NCBI GenBank assembly: GCA_017542245.1
Contig: JAFXXN010000123.1
Coordinates: forward strand, 62,001-126,000
Reading direction: 5' to 3'
Source: Lachnospiraceae bacterium
GTDB lineage: Bacteria > Bacillota > Clostridia > Lachnospirales > Lachnospiraceae
DNA: 64,000 nucleotides
Both the position numbers and the translations under genes were made by a program. Shown piece after piece: positions 25,430 through 35,055 of this stretch. The notes beneath the pieces were generated by a model. It was not told the origin of the DNA, searched no databases, and saw only the letters and a list, made by a program, of their open reading frames with translations. Position 1 is the first letter of the stretch; each line of letters begins with the position of its first letter.

Positions 25430-27676
25430 TTAATTCTCGGCCTTAGCCTTCTTTTTACCAAAAAGATGCCATATGCCACCGGCTATGCATACTGATGAGA
25501 AGCCACCTGCTACAATACCGGCAATAAGAGGAATTGCAAATTCTCTGACTGATGAAACTCCAAATATGGCAAGAAGTACAACCATGATAAGAGTTGTAAG
25601 TGATGTGTATATACTTCTGGTAAAGGTCTGTGAAATACTCTTATTTACAACATCAGTCACGGATTCTTTATCAAGTTTTTCTGACATGTTCTCACGGATA
25701 CGGTCAAATATAACGATGGTAGCGTTAATTGAGTATCCTACGATGGTAAGCAGACATGCGATAAATGTGTTACCCACTGAAATGACATCTTTTGCGATAG
25801 CATAAACAGTGATAACTACAAGTACATCATGGATAAGTGCTATAACAGATGAAAGACCGAAGCTTAAGTTCTTAAATCTGAACCAGATATAGATAAGCAT
25901 ACAGATTGTAGCTACTATAACAGCTATAAGTGCGTCTTTCTTCATTTCACCGCTTACGGTTGCTCCTACACTTTCGGTAGTAATGTTTTCCTGCTTAACG
26001 GAATAATCCGAAGTGATTATATTTGTAAGCTTAGCTCTGTCATCAGTAGAAAGTTCCTTTGTTCTTACTGTAACCATTGATGAATCTTCTACAGTTGAAA
26101 TTACAGCAGAAATTCCAAGTTCACTTCTTATCTTAGCGTCAAGAGTAGTATTTATGTCTGAAGGAAGGGCTCCGTCCATTGTAAATGTTGTTGCCGTACC
26201 TCCGGAGAAATCAAGTCCGTAATTGAACGGAGCATCAATTTTCACGATATTGATTATTATAGCAACTATGCCTGCAACGATAACCACACCGGAAATAGCA
26301 GCAAACTTAGGGAAATTCTCTACTATTCTCATGTGCTTGTATCCCTTCTTTTCACCAAAGCATCCTACTTTTTCAGCACCAAGCTTAACGAATGCGTTAA
26401 GTATGAACTTTGTAACAAAAAGTGCTGTGATCATGGAAAGGATAATACCTATAGCAAGTGTCTGTGCAAATCCTTTAACAGTACCTGAGCCTAAGATATA
26501 AAGCACGATAGCAGCGATAATGGTTGTGATATTTCCGTCAATAATAGCTGAAAGAGCCTTATTGAAACCTAATTTAATACTTGAACGTACTGTCTTGCCG
26601 GAACCGAGTTCTTCCTGTATACGTGTAAATATAATGACGTTCGCATCAACGGCCATACCGACAGAAAGTATAATACCTGCGATACCCGGAAGTGTAAGTG
26701 TAACATCAAACAGGTTAAGGCATACAATCATGCAGCCTACATAGAACAGAAGTGCTATTGATGCTGCAAGTCCGGGAATCCTGTACATAATGATCATGAA
26801 AAGAATTATAAGACCGATTCCAATAGCACCTGCGATAAGGCTGGTATCAAGTGCATTTGCTCCAAGCTGTGCACCTTCAACATAATATCTTAAAACTGAA
26901 AGTTCAAGGGGAAGGGCTCCTACTCTGATGGTGGTTGCCAGAACATTACTCTCATTATAATCTGATTGTCCACGGATTTGAGCCTGTCCTTCACTTATTA
27001 CTGATGAAACACCGGGTGCTGAAACAACTTCGCCGTCATATACAATGGCGATAACATTCTCTAAAGAACCCGATGAAGCATTATACGCATATGAAGTAGC
27101 TGTCGCAAATTTTGAAGTACCTTCAGAATTAAATGAAAGATCTACTACATACTGGGTACCTGAATACTGATCCTGATACATCTTAGGCTGAGCATCAAGA
27201 ATATCCGAACCGTCGATAACAAGGTCTCCGTCAGCAATAATATCATCTATAGAGCGGGCAAGCTTTGCGCTTCCGTCCGCATTATATGAAATATTTGCCA
27301 CGCCATCCGGACCTTTTCCATATATAAAGTAAATATTTCCGGCACTTCCAAGTTTTTCAAGAACGCTATCAGCATCCGTAACATCAGGAATCGCAACGGT
27401 AATCCTGTTATTTCCTTCGGGATAAACCTCTGCCTCAGTACTAAATCCCTCTGCACGCTTCTGCATCTTGTAAACCGTATCGTTCAGTTCGGCAGAAGTC
27501 GGATCCTCTTTCACTGTCTGGTATGTAATACTTACACCGCCGGCCAGATCAAGTCCAAGCTTAACGTCACTCATACTACCGCTTTTTTCTTCACCGATTC
27601 CAACAACAGAGACAAAAGCGATAGCTCCAACTACTAACAATACTATAAGTAGTTGTAAAAAACCTTTACCTTTCAT
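25430..27676 (-). CDS. secDF: fused SecD-SecF protein translocase subunit
   Basis: The 748-residue membrane protein uses the proton motive force to help complete Sec export. The SecD half (to about residue 440) has KLGLDLAGGVSI, a large extracellular domain and five further helices with MAVDANVIIFTRIQEELGSGK. The SecF half begins with NYGLDFSGGTATTF and ends with a helix block containing GYSINATIVIFDRIREN. Fusion is the rule in many Firmicutes. The ATG at 27676 has GGAGG at the right distance, better than 27688. Confidence 0.95.
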   Translation of the reverse strand: MKGKGFLQLLIVLLVVGAIAFVSVVGIGEEKSGSMSDVKLGLDLAGGVSITYQTVKEDPTSAELNDTVYKMQKRAEGFSTEAEVYPEGNNRITVAIPDVTDADSVLEKLGSAGNIYFIYGKGPDGVANISYNADGSAKLARSIDDIIADGDLVIDGSDILDAQPKMYQDQYSGTQYVVDLSFNSEGTSKFATATSYAYNASSGSLENVIAIVYDGEVVSAPGVSSVISEGQAQIRGQSDYNESNVLATTIRVGALPLELSVLRYYVEGAQLGANALDTSLIAGAIGIGLIILFMIIMYRIPGLAASIALLFYVGCMIVCLNLFDVTLTLPGIAGIILSVGMAVDANVIIFTRIQEELGSGKTVRSSIKLGFNKALSAIIDGNITTIIAAIVLYILGSGTVKGFAQTLAIGIILSMITALFVTKFILNAFVKLGAEKVGCFGEKKGYKHMRIVENFPKFAAISGVVIVAGIVAIIINIVKIDAPFNYGLDFSGGTATTFTMDGALPSDINTTLDAKIRSELGISAVISTVEDSSMVTVRTKELSTDDRAKLTNIITSDYSVKQENITTESVGATVSGEMKKDALIAVIVATICMLIYIWFRFKNLSFGLSSVIALIHDVLVVITVYAIAKDVISVGNTFIACLLTIVGYSINATIVIFDRIRENMSEKLDKESVTDVVNKSISQTFTRSIYTSLTTLIMVVLLAIFGVSSVREFAIPLIAGIVAGGFSSVCIAGGIWHLFGKKKAKAEN

Positions 27677-27730
27677 AATTTCCTCCAAATAATATAATTC
27701 CTTTAGGCTATTATAGCCTACAACTAATCT

Positions 27731-27759
27731 ATACTAACACAAAATATTAAATATGTCAA
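27731..27759 (-). promoter_or_regulatory. secDF-recJ-proB promoter
   Basis: Minus strand TTGACA (27759-27754), 17-base spacer, TAGTAT (27736-27731). It is back-to-back with the degV promoter. Confidence 0.65.
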
Positions 27760-27784
27760 AGAGCAATTTTTTATATTTTTTTAA

Positions 27785-27813
27785 TTGACTAAATGAAATC
27801 TTTGTGATAGTAT
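27785..27813 (+). promoter_or_regulatory. degV promoter
   Basis: TTGACT (27785-27790), 17-base spacer, TAGTAT (27808-27813), about 100 bases before the ATG. Confidence 0.65.
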
Positions 27814-27920
27814 GGATATGGTTTTAAAAACTACATTATTTAGACATGAATACATATTCATAAATACTTAAAAGCCAGTTGTGTTTTAGAAAGGAAACGC
27901 CTAAAGCGTAAATCAAATCT

Positions 27921-28802
27921 ATGTCGGAAACCAAAAGACCATTTATTATCTCAACAGACAGTACATCAGACTTTCCTGCAAGTTTTATTAAGGAAAACAA
28001 TCTTGTTATCCATAAGCTTCACTATATTGTTGACGGTGAAACCTACGGGGATGAGAAAGAGCTTGAGATCAGGGATTTCTTCAATCGTATGCGAAAAGGA
28101 GCAACAGTATCAACATTTGCCACCAACCCTGATAAATCAAAAGAAATTTTCCGCAAACAGCTTTCTGAAGGATATGATGTGCTTCATATTGCTTTCTCAT
28201 CAGGACTGAGCAGTGCTTACAGTAATTCAGTTACCGCTGCCGAAGAAGTTCTTTCCGAATTTCCAGACGGACGAATTGAAGTTATCGATTCACTCTGTGC
28301 TTCCGGCGGCCAGGGACTCTATGTATGGTATGCTTTAAAATTGCAAAAAGAAGGAAAATCGATGGATGAAATCATCAAATGGCTCAATAGCCATAAAATG
28401 AATCTCTGTCATTCGTTTACAGTTGATGATCTTTCTTACCTTCACAGAGGCGGACGTATCTCAAAAACAGAAAAAGTATTCGGTACACTTTTAAACATTA
28501 AACCCGTTCTTCATGTTGATAACGACGGAAAGCTTGTTTCGGTAACAAATGTCCGCGGCAGAAAGAAAGCTCTCAACGCTCTTGTTGATCAAATGGAATC
28601 TCATCTTGGGAGCTTTCGTGATAAAAACGATCTGATCATCATCACGCACGGTGACTGTCTTTCAGACGCCGAATATGTACGTGATCAGGTAAAGGAACGT
28701 TTTGGTTATAAGAATTTCATGTTAGGTTACTTAACACCTACTATCGGATCTCATGCAGGTCCCGGAACACTTGCACTGTTCTATCTCGGAATTTACAGAT
28801 AA
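27921..28802 (+). CDS. DegV family fatty-acid-binding protein
   Basis: DegV (FakB-like) proteins bind a fatty acid and present it to the kinase FakA. The 293-residue protein has the N-terminal STDSTSDFPASF, the STFATNP segment, FSSGLSSAYSNS, the VDDLSYLHRGGRIS motif and C-terminal GSHAGPGTLALFYLG, all typical. The nearest purine-rich site (GAAAGGAA) lies about 24 bases before the ATG, with a small hairpin ACGCCTAAAGCGT between them that could bring it closer. It is transcribed alone and ends at the terminator at 28822. Confidence 0.93.
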   Translation: MSETKRPFIISTDSTSDFPASFIKENNLVIHKLHYIVDGETYGDEKELEIRDFFNRMRKGATVSTFATNPDKSKEIFRKQLSEGYDVLHIAFSSGLSSAYSNSVTAAEEVLSEFPDGRIEVIDSLCASGGQGLYVWYALKLQKEGKSMDEIIKWLNSHKMNLCHSFTVDDLSYLHRGGRISKTEKVFGTLLNIKPVLHVDNDGKLVSVTNVRGRKKALNALVDQMESHLGSFRDKNDLIIITHGDCLSDAEYVRDQVKERFGYKNFMLGYLTPTIGSHAGPGTLALFYLGIYR

Positions 28803-28821
28803 CACAAACCTCATATACTCC

Positions 28822-28860
28822 TAAAGGCTGTGCGTCCCCCTTTTTTCGCACAGCCTTTTA
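28822..28860. terminator. bidirectional terminator between degV and the pilus operon
   Basis: TAAAGGCTGTGCG and CGCACAGCCTTTTA form a 12-13 bp stem around TCCCCCTTTTTT, with A residues before and T residues behind, serving the two convergent genes. Confidence 0.9.
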
Positions 28861-28886
28861 CATTTCTTAAAATCAGTTCTTACTTA

Positions 28887-31800
28887 TTATATATATTCCT
28901 TCCTTCGTATTGTATTTTCTTCGCTGATATTTGTGGGTGGATCCGAATATCCTGTTTTGGGATTAAACGTTGACCCCGGAATTCTTACTACTATCACATC
29001 CCCCTCATTCAATTCATAATCCTGCCCGAAGCAGTCGGTTCTCTCAGTCTCAAATCCTTCCATCTTCCACATATCGCACATACCCAGATTTATATTTTCT
29101 TCAGTATTTGAATATGTCATTATAAGCCTGCCTTCCCCATCATAAGCTTCAATCCTGAAGTTAACCGCAATATACCCCTTTTCATAGAAGAACTCTTCAT
29201 GATATGTACATCCGCCTCTGCTTTCAAGACAGGTGTCCAGGTCAAAATCCTCCGGTATGCTATACCATATATCCGGAAGCGAATAGCTGAATGTCCATTT
29301 TTTATCTGTTCTCATATTGTACGGATATTCCAATCCACCTACAGGGCTTTCTCCATCTTCGTATTCAGTTTTGGGTTGTGCCTCAAAAGAAGCTCCCGCT
29401 CTTACAAAATTAACGTTTCCTGAATCTAAAGCTTTCGAATAAAGTATTGCAGCTCTGTTTCTTTCCACGTCCGGAGAAATATGATAAAATTCGGGTGTTA
29501 TCAGTATCCTTGCATTTTCATCAAACATTCTGCTGCCAAATGTTTCCAGTGAAAAGCTCCATGTATATCCGCTTTTGAGCATTCCGCCGTTATCCTCTTT
29601 AGGTCCTGTTCCGTCAAGTATTGGAAGGATATATTTATCAATAACTTTTCTTCCGTCGGCGTCAGTCTTTTTTAGCCCCAGTTCATTTTCTGAGCCGCTT
29701 CCGTACCGGTATCTTTTGCCAAGATCAAAATCCCGGTCAAATATACCGTCCGGATATTTATCGGTATACAGATACTTTTCTTCTCCGTTTATTCTGAAAA
29801 CTCCTTTCCAGTCTTTAGCTTCAGAATTTATACTATACAGTTCCAGTCCATAAATTTTCCCTGAAATCTCTATTTCTGTTTCTGCTTCATATATTATTTT
29901 TCCCACGTTGTTAAAAGACGCTGCCTTTATCGTATAGATTCCCTCCGCGATATCTTCCGGCACATAATATCCCGGATAAAGCCTATTCCATGAACCTCCT
30001 TTTATCCTCATCCCGTTTTCCGTGCAAACATCAAAAGTAAACATTACAAGAACCGACTCGTTATATCCGTCTATCTGTAATGAGAAATCCGATGAATCAT
30101 GTTCATGCCCGAGACTTCCGTATGAGAAGGATTCCCCTACCACTGCCTGTGCTATATCTTTATTCGCATTAAGATTCTGTACATATTTAAGATTATCGCT
30201 TATCACCGATATACTTATTGGCTCCTGAGTATTATCTTGTACACACGGGATATATACTATTCCCCCGGCAAGTCCGGAAGCCTTATAAGGAGTGTCCGTC
30301 ATTATGCTGTGTCCGTAATCTGTATCTTCATAGATTTTTAGCCAGAGTGTGTCTTTCGCCTGATCATAGCTGTACATATAAATATATGTTTCATCATAAT
30401 CCCTGAAAAGGTCCGAATATTCCCACGAAGTATTTTCGCTGTATATAAAGTATGCTCTGAGAGGAGCAACGCTGTCACTGTAAACTGTATAGTTATGGTA
30501 AGGATCCTGATTTGATCCGTTGTCATATATAACCGTTACTGCTCCTTCATCCTGATGACTGTTATTAAAATATATCGATCTTTTAATCTTTCCACATGTG
30601 ACACAGTAATAGGAATCAATATTTCCGGTACTGCCCCCATGGTAGCTGTGCAACTTTTCACCTGATGGACAGTCACCCGTATGTTCTTCTCCGTATCCTT
30701 CGTAACAAAAGGCCGGGATATACCTTGCTTTATCTTTTATAATTCCGTTTTCTCCGGATATTCCGGGTACATTAAGCGCCCACGAAAGATATCCGTTTAT
30801 ACCATACCACTTTACCACTGAACCGTTAAAGAAGCTTTCTTTAATATCTTCCAGTAAAATGTCCCCCGTATCCGCATCAAAATATCTTATAATAAGATTG
30901 TTCTTATCTTTATCGTTTACGCAAAAAATAAAAACAGTATAGAATTCTCCTTCGCTTTCGGTCCTGAAACTTACCTTAAATGTTTCACTAATATCCGTAC
31001 GTCCCTCGATAAATCCGCTTATCCCTCCGGTTATTCCCTGATTGTAAATGTCAGCAAAACAGGTGTGCCCCGTTACCAGTACAGAACTGTCATACCCATA
31101 TGCAATACCGTCAAGCGAAGCAGCCTTATATGTGCGGCCGTTTGCTTTTATCTCCTGAAGTATGTCAACAGAGTATAGGGTATTATAATCGTATCGGCCA
31201 TTATCCTTCTCCCGGTTTTTCCTCATCTCGGTCTTTAGCCATTTATATCCTGACAAGGCATCATCAAATCCAAAATATTTTATTATAACCATTGCATCCT
31301 TAGGCTTTGCCGGCTCTGTGGGTGTTGGTGTTGGCTTGGGTGTCGGTGTCACCGTTGGTGTTGGAGCGGGTGTTTCCTCAGGTGTAGGAGTAGGTTCCAA
31401 TGGCTCTGTAGGAACCTCGGTAGGTGTAGGCGTAGGAACCTGTTTTAAAGTAACCGGTATATAAAGTATTACTTCTATGGCTTTTGAAGCCTTTACCTTA
31501 AAGTTATATTCATTATCACCAGTTTTATTAAATCCGCCGGGCAATCCTTCTTCATCGGCCGCATCCTTAGCTTTTATTGAATTTCCGTTCACCATATCCA
31601 TATCGCTTTTCATATTCCATTTCGGAAAATCATTTTTTAAATATGGATCTGTATTGTAAATAAAAACCACATTCATGGTATTTCCAGAAATATCTTTCAT
31701 GTTTCCGGGTTCAACCGATATATATTCTTCTCCGTCATAACCTGTAATTTCGTAGGGAACGGTCTTTTTCCATGTTTTCTTTACGGAAATTCTTTCATTT

Positions 31801-32564
31801 TCCTGTTTTACGACCTCTCCATATTCGTTATAGTATGCAGTATTTACATAGCACATTTTCTTAAACGGCACAGGAATGTTCAGACATGCCAGCTGAGAGT
31901 CATGTGTAGCTTCGGTATTATTCCACCATATTTTTAAAAGATCTGAATAAACATAATACGGCGAATTATTTGTTACCTTATTATCTTTATGCCACGAATC
32001 ATCGTTACTGCCTCCCGTTACGGCGAAAACATGATGTATGTACAGCTCACCGTATATTCCCTTATGTGCCGCTTCATCAAGAAGTCCTGTAAATATGGAA
32101 CCATCCAAAACATAAGTAGTTGTAATATATCCGTCATCCGCCGGATCACTGTCAAACCAGTAAAAATCCAGTGTCTTGTCATCTTCACTGTATTTCTTTG
32201 AGCTTCCGTCAAGCGATACTATATAGGAAAGACTATAGTCATTTCCCGCTGCCCCAAGTCCGTTAAGGTTGTCATATATAGATGCTTCACTAAGAGAAAT
32301 TACAAAGCTTTGTGTATAATATTTTATCCCGCTTCCGCTTGAATAGTGCTTTCTCTGGTAATAGACTTTATTTTCACTCTCCTTGTATGTGATAATACCG
32401 TTACTTCCCAAAGTATAAGTAGTTTCATCCTCCCCTTCTTCTGCATATGCTTTTATGACTCCTATAGAAATAATGACCGTAATTGTCAGAAAAAGAGGCA
32501 TGAATAATGCTGTACCAAATTTTCTTCCTTTTCTTATTCTTTTCAAATAATTATCTCCATTCAC
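28887..32564 (-). CDS. large secreted protein of the Tad-like operon
   Basis: This 1225-residue protein is not assignable to a family. A basic start and hydrophobic segment (residues 18-38) with IKAYAEEGE give a probable signal peptide. A Thr-Pro/Glu linker (about residues 385-430, TPTPTEVPTEPLEPTPTP) splits it into an N-terminal beta-rich part and a larger C-terminal part that is also beta-like, with many aromatic and Gly residues. No sortase signal or lipobox is visible. It is the last gene of the operon, 28 bases behind another secreted protein, so it could be the cargo or tip adhesin of the machine. GTG start with AAAGGTG six bases upstream. Confidence 0.7.
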   Translation of the reverse strand: MNGDNYLKRIRKGRKFGTALFMPLFLTITVIISIGVIKAYAEEGEDETTYTLGSNGIITYKESENKVYYQRKHYSSGSGIKYYTQSFVISLSEASIYDNLNGLGAAGNDYSLSYIVSLDGSSKKYSEDDKTLDFYWFDSDPADDGYITTTYVLDGSIFTGLLDEAAHKGIYGELYIHHVFAVTGGSNDDSWHKDNKVTNNSPYYVYSDLLKIWWNNTEATHDSQLACLNIPVPFKKMCYVNTAYYNEYGEVVKQENERISVKKTWKKTVPYEITGYDGEEYISVEPGNMKDISGNTMNVVFIYNTDPYLKNDFPKWNMKSDMDMVNGNSIKAKDAADEEGLPGGFNKTGDNEYNFKVKASKAIEVILYIPVTLKQVPTPTPTEVPTEPLEPTPTPEETPAPTPTVTPTPKPTPTPTEPAKPKDAMVIIKYFGFDDALSGYKWLKTEMRKNREKDNGRYDYNTLYSVDILQEIKANGRTYKAASLDGIAYGYDSSVLVTGHTCFADIYNQGITGGISGFIEGRTDISETFKVSFRTESEGEFYTVFIFCVNDKDKNNLIIRYFDADTGDILLEDIKESFFNGSVVKWYGINGYLSWALNVPGISGENGIIKDKARYIPAFCYEGYGEEHTGDCPSGEKLHSYHGGSTGNIDSYYCVTCGKIKRSIYFNNSHQDEGAVTVIYDNGSNQDPYHNYTVYSDSVAPLRAYFIYSENTSWEYSDLFRDYDETYIYMYSYDQAKDTLWLKIYEDTDYGHSIMTDTPYKASGLAGGIVYIPCVQDNTQEPISISVISDNLKYVQNLNANKDIAQAVVGESFSYGSLGHEHDSSDFSLQIDGYNESVLVMFTFDVCTENGMRIKGGSWNRLYPGYYVPEDIAEGIYTIKAASFNNVGKIIYEAETEIEISGKIYGLELYSINSEAKDWKGVFRINGEEKYLYTDKYPDGIFDRDFDLGKRYRYGSGSENELGLKKTDADGRKVIDKYILPILDGTGPKEDNGGMLKSGYTWSFSLETFGSRMFDENARILITPEFYHISPDVERNRAAILYSKALDSGNVNFVRAGASFEAQPKTEYEDGESPVGGLEYPYNMRTDKKWTFSYSLPDIWYSIPEDFDLDTCLESRGGCTYHEEFFYEKGYIAVNFRIEAYDGEGRLIMTYSNTEENINLGMCDMWKMEGFETERTDCFGQDYELNEGDVIVVRIPGSTFNPKTGYSDPPTNISEENTIRRKEYI

Positions 32565-32592
32565 TTAAAACACCTTTTCCTTCTTTTTACAA

Positions 32593-34101
32593 CTAGAAAG
32601 GAAACTTAAGAAGCCACGGCATAAATCCCGTATAGTCGATCATGATCCCTCTTGAAGTATTGGTACAGTTAAGGCATCCGTATGAATCTGAAAGACCGTT
32701 TGTGTTAAAGAAAAAATCCACCCATTCACCCATATGATAGTTCATATACATTTCACTGAGAATTGTTCTGGTAAAAAGCGTCCCGCATTCATAGCCGCGT
32801 CGTACCGGATATAAATATCCGTAGATATCCTGATCGTTTCCGGATGTATATCCTTTCTCAAGCGGAATATCTGAAACAACCCTCATATGAGCATATACCT
32901 TACAGTTGTAATCACCGTCATACCAGTACACCGCGGACGGATCCGCACTGACCATATCACATTCGATTATCGTTTTATTCTCAATACAGTGTTTTATATA
33001 ATCGTCTATTTCTTCTTCCGTCAAATACTTTTTCATCGCTTTATACCATTTTTTATCGTCTTTGATCGTTCTGTAGTCAATGTTTAAAGCATAGTTATAG
33101 AATTCCACGGAACTTTCCGCAATCTGTTCAACTGATCTGTTGTTTCTGTAACAGTCAAGAAAAACATTGGAGTTATATGAAAAATCGTCACCGGGGTATT
33201 TCAATGAATTAAATTGCTCAATCTCAAACGGGTATACAAATCCAAAACTCTTCCGCCCCATTCTTTCCTTTAATGAACCTGCTCCTATCCCTTTTCCTTC
33301 TTCAAAAAAATCTTTCGATATCCCATTAAAACCGGTATCATAGTATTCATCCGGAAATGAATCAAGAATATATGGATAATACGCCGCATTATGCGGGAGA
33401 TTATCGGTCCTTAACACCTGCAAATCGGGAGAAAGACCTATTCGCAAACTTGTATCGGTTAACTTCTGTATCATTTTCTGCGCATCCTTTTTAGACAGTT
33501 TTTCCGCCGGTTTTACCAAACGCATATGAGAATACTGTTCTACTGCCTCACCCTTAATATATCCTCTGATATATGCTTTTGCGATCGCGGTCTTCACAGT
33601 TTTTTTCTTTATTGAACCAATATCTGCTATCCTGTTTTCCAGAACAAATTTTACCGATTCCGTAGCTGTTTCTTTCCAACTTTCTGTTCCCCTGTAAAGT
33701 AATTCTTCCGCTCTGTCGATAATGACAGCCGCATCGCCCAGGCTTAGGCGTTTCTTAAGTTTTTTCAGATCCTGTATCGTTATCAGATTAAGGCTTTTTG
33801 CTATAACGCATATACGTGCGTCATCTTCCGAAATCTTATATTTTTTCTCATATTTTTTTATAAGCGATTCATCTATCTCTTTTCCGTTAACTTTGGTCAA
33901 TTCACTGTTTATCACTGCATTTTCAATATTTCCCCTAAATTTTTTCTTATCCTTTAGCGTAATTATTTCTTCAACAAGATTTTTTATATATGAAAGCCTT
34001 GTATATCCGGCAGCTGCTTCTGCCCTCAGCTGTGGAAACAGGTTTATAATGACCAGCATTACCAATAACCCTAATAGTATTTTTATCCTGTTCTTTCTCA
34101 T
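32593..34101 (-). CDS. secreted protein of the Tad-like operon
   Basis: A 502-residue protein with a signal peptide (RKNRIKILLGLLVMLVIINLF, cleavage likely after RAEA or AEAAA) and an unassigned mature part rich in Lys, Tyr and Asp. The C-terminus has a CLNC motif (SDSYGCLNCTNTSRG) and a separate cysteine pair. I see no catalytic motif or membrane anchor. The ATG at 34101 overlaps the upstream gene end and has AAAGGGAGG upstream. Its place at the operon end suggests a structural or exported substrate of the pilus-like machine. Confidence 0.65.
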   Translation of the reverse strand: MRKNRIKILLGLLVMLVIINLFPQLRAEAAAGYTRLSYIKNLVEEIITLKDKKKFRGNIENAVINSELTKVNGKEIDESLIKKYEKKYKISEDDARICVIAKSLNLITIQDLKKLKKRLSLGDAAVIIDRAEELLYRGTESWKETATESVKFVLENRIADIGSIKKKTVKTAIAKAYIRGYIKGEAVEQYSHMRLVKPAEKLSKKDAQKMIQKLTDTSLRIGLSPDLQVLRTDNLPHNAAYYPYILDSFPDEYYDTGFNGISKDFFEEGKGIGAGSLKERMGRKSFGFVYPFEIEQFNSLKYPGDDFSYNSNVFLDCYRNNRSVEQIAESSVEFYNYALNIDYRTIKDDKKWYKAMKKYLTEEEIDDYIKHCIENKTIIECDMVSADPSAVYWYDGDYNCKVYAHMRVVSDIPLEKGYTSGNDQDIYGYLYPVRRGYECGTLFTRTILSEMYMNYHMGEWVDFFFNTNGLSDSYGCLNCTNTSRGIMIDYTGFMPWLLKFPF

Positions 34102-34105
34102 ATGA

Positions 34106-34621
34106 TTAGTAATCCTCCCTTTCCATGACAAACGATCCCGATATCCTGTAACCGCTGTAAACTCCGTACTCCAGCGGATATCCTATAAAATATGCCGCAA
34201 ATGAGGTTTCTGTTTCTTTATCATTCTGTTTCAGCTCCGACCTTTGATAACACTTATACGGTTCCTCATAATCGGATCCATCAATATATGTGTAATCATA
34301 ATATCCTTCCTTAAGCGTTATCATTATCTCAGGGATATATTTTTGTATTTCTTTTCTCTTTTCCGGCAGATCCATTATTCCCAAAGATGCATACAGAGAA
34401 TAATAAAATGCCGCTATTGCCCTTTCCTCAACCACACTGTCAAATACCGTACCCGATGATCTCATTTCCCATGCAGCGGCATTGACTGCCTCATCGATCA
34501 TTGCATCCATTCTTATTCTTACTTCTTCGTTTTTTCTTTCCCATGAAAGCTTTACATCCGTTATCACTATCACACTTACAGCGAATACGGCAAAAAGAAG
34601 CGTAAAATGATATATCTTCAT
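34106..34621 (-). CDS. TadE-like single-pass pilin-like protein
   Basis: The 171-residue product has an N-terminal hydrophobic helix (residues 5-22, YHFTLLFAVFAVSVIVITDV) and a small extracellular domain starting with a long amphipathic stretch (RIRMDAMIDEAVNAAAWEM), the general plan of TadE/TadF-type minor pilins. There is no confident family match. The ATG at 34621 follows GGGCGGGAA; the ATG at 34660 has no site. Confidence 0.6.
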   Translation of the reverse strand: MKIYHFTLLFAVFAVSVIVITDVKLSWERKNEEVRIRMDAMIDEAVNAAAWEMRSSGTVFDSVVEERAIAAFYYSLYASLGIMDLPEKRKEIQKYIPEIMITLKEGYYDYTYIDGSDYEEPYKCYQRSELKQNDKETETSFAAYFIGYPLEYGVYSGYRISGSFVMEREDY

Positions 34622-34671
34622 AATGTTCCCGCCCCATCGTATATTTTTGTTCGGAAGCACATGCCAGAAAT

Positions 34672-35040
34672 TTAAAGAATGACCCTCATAGCTGAATACA
34701 CCGTACTTTCTCTGTCTGATATTTTAAGGATCAGCGTATCCGTATGCATTAAACCGATGTTTTCGGAAAAATCCCATAATTCAACAATGTCCGAGTTCCT
34801 TTTTAATATAGAAATATCAACAAAGTATTCTCCGAGACTCCCGATTTTTCTCCTAAATTTTTCCAGATCACTTTTTTCTATATATCCCTTACTATCTATC
34901 TGCTCCATATATTCAGCTGTGGTATCGGCTATCTTCGCCTCTGCTCCGTTCATAGACCGGCACAGTGCCCAGGATATCGGAAATATGAACAGTACTGCTA
35001 TCAATATAAATGTGTCACATAATTTTCCCAGATAATCCAT
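34672..35040 (-). CDS. small single-pass pilin-like protein
   Basis: The 122-residue protein begins MDYLGKLCDTFILIAVLFIFPISWA, an N-terminal helix, followed by NGAEAKIADTTAEYMEQI, which resembles the helical start of TadE-like proteins. The rest is a short extracellular domain. It sits 11-16 bases from its neighbours in the operon. Function inferred from context only. Confidence 0.55.
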   Translation of the reverse strand: MDYLGKLCDTFILIAVLFIFPISWALCRSMNGAEAKIADTTAEYMEQIDSKGYIEKSDLEKFRRKIGSLGEYFVDISILKRNSDIVELWDFSENIGLMHTDTLILKISDRESTVYSAMRVIL

Positions 35041-35055
35041 ATTTCATATTTCCTT

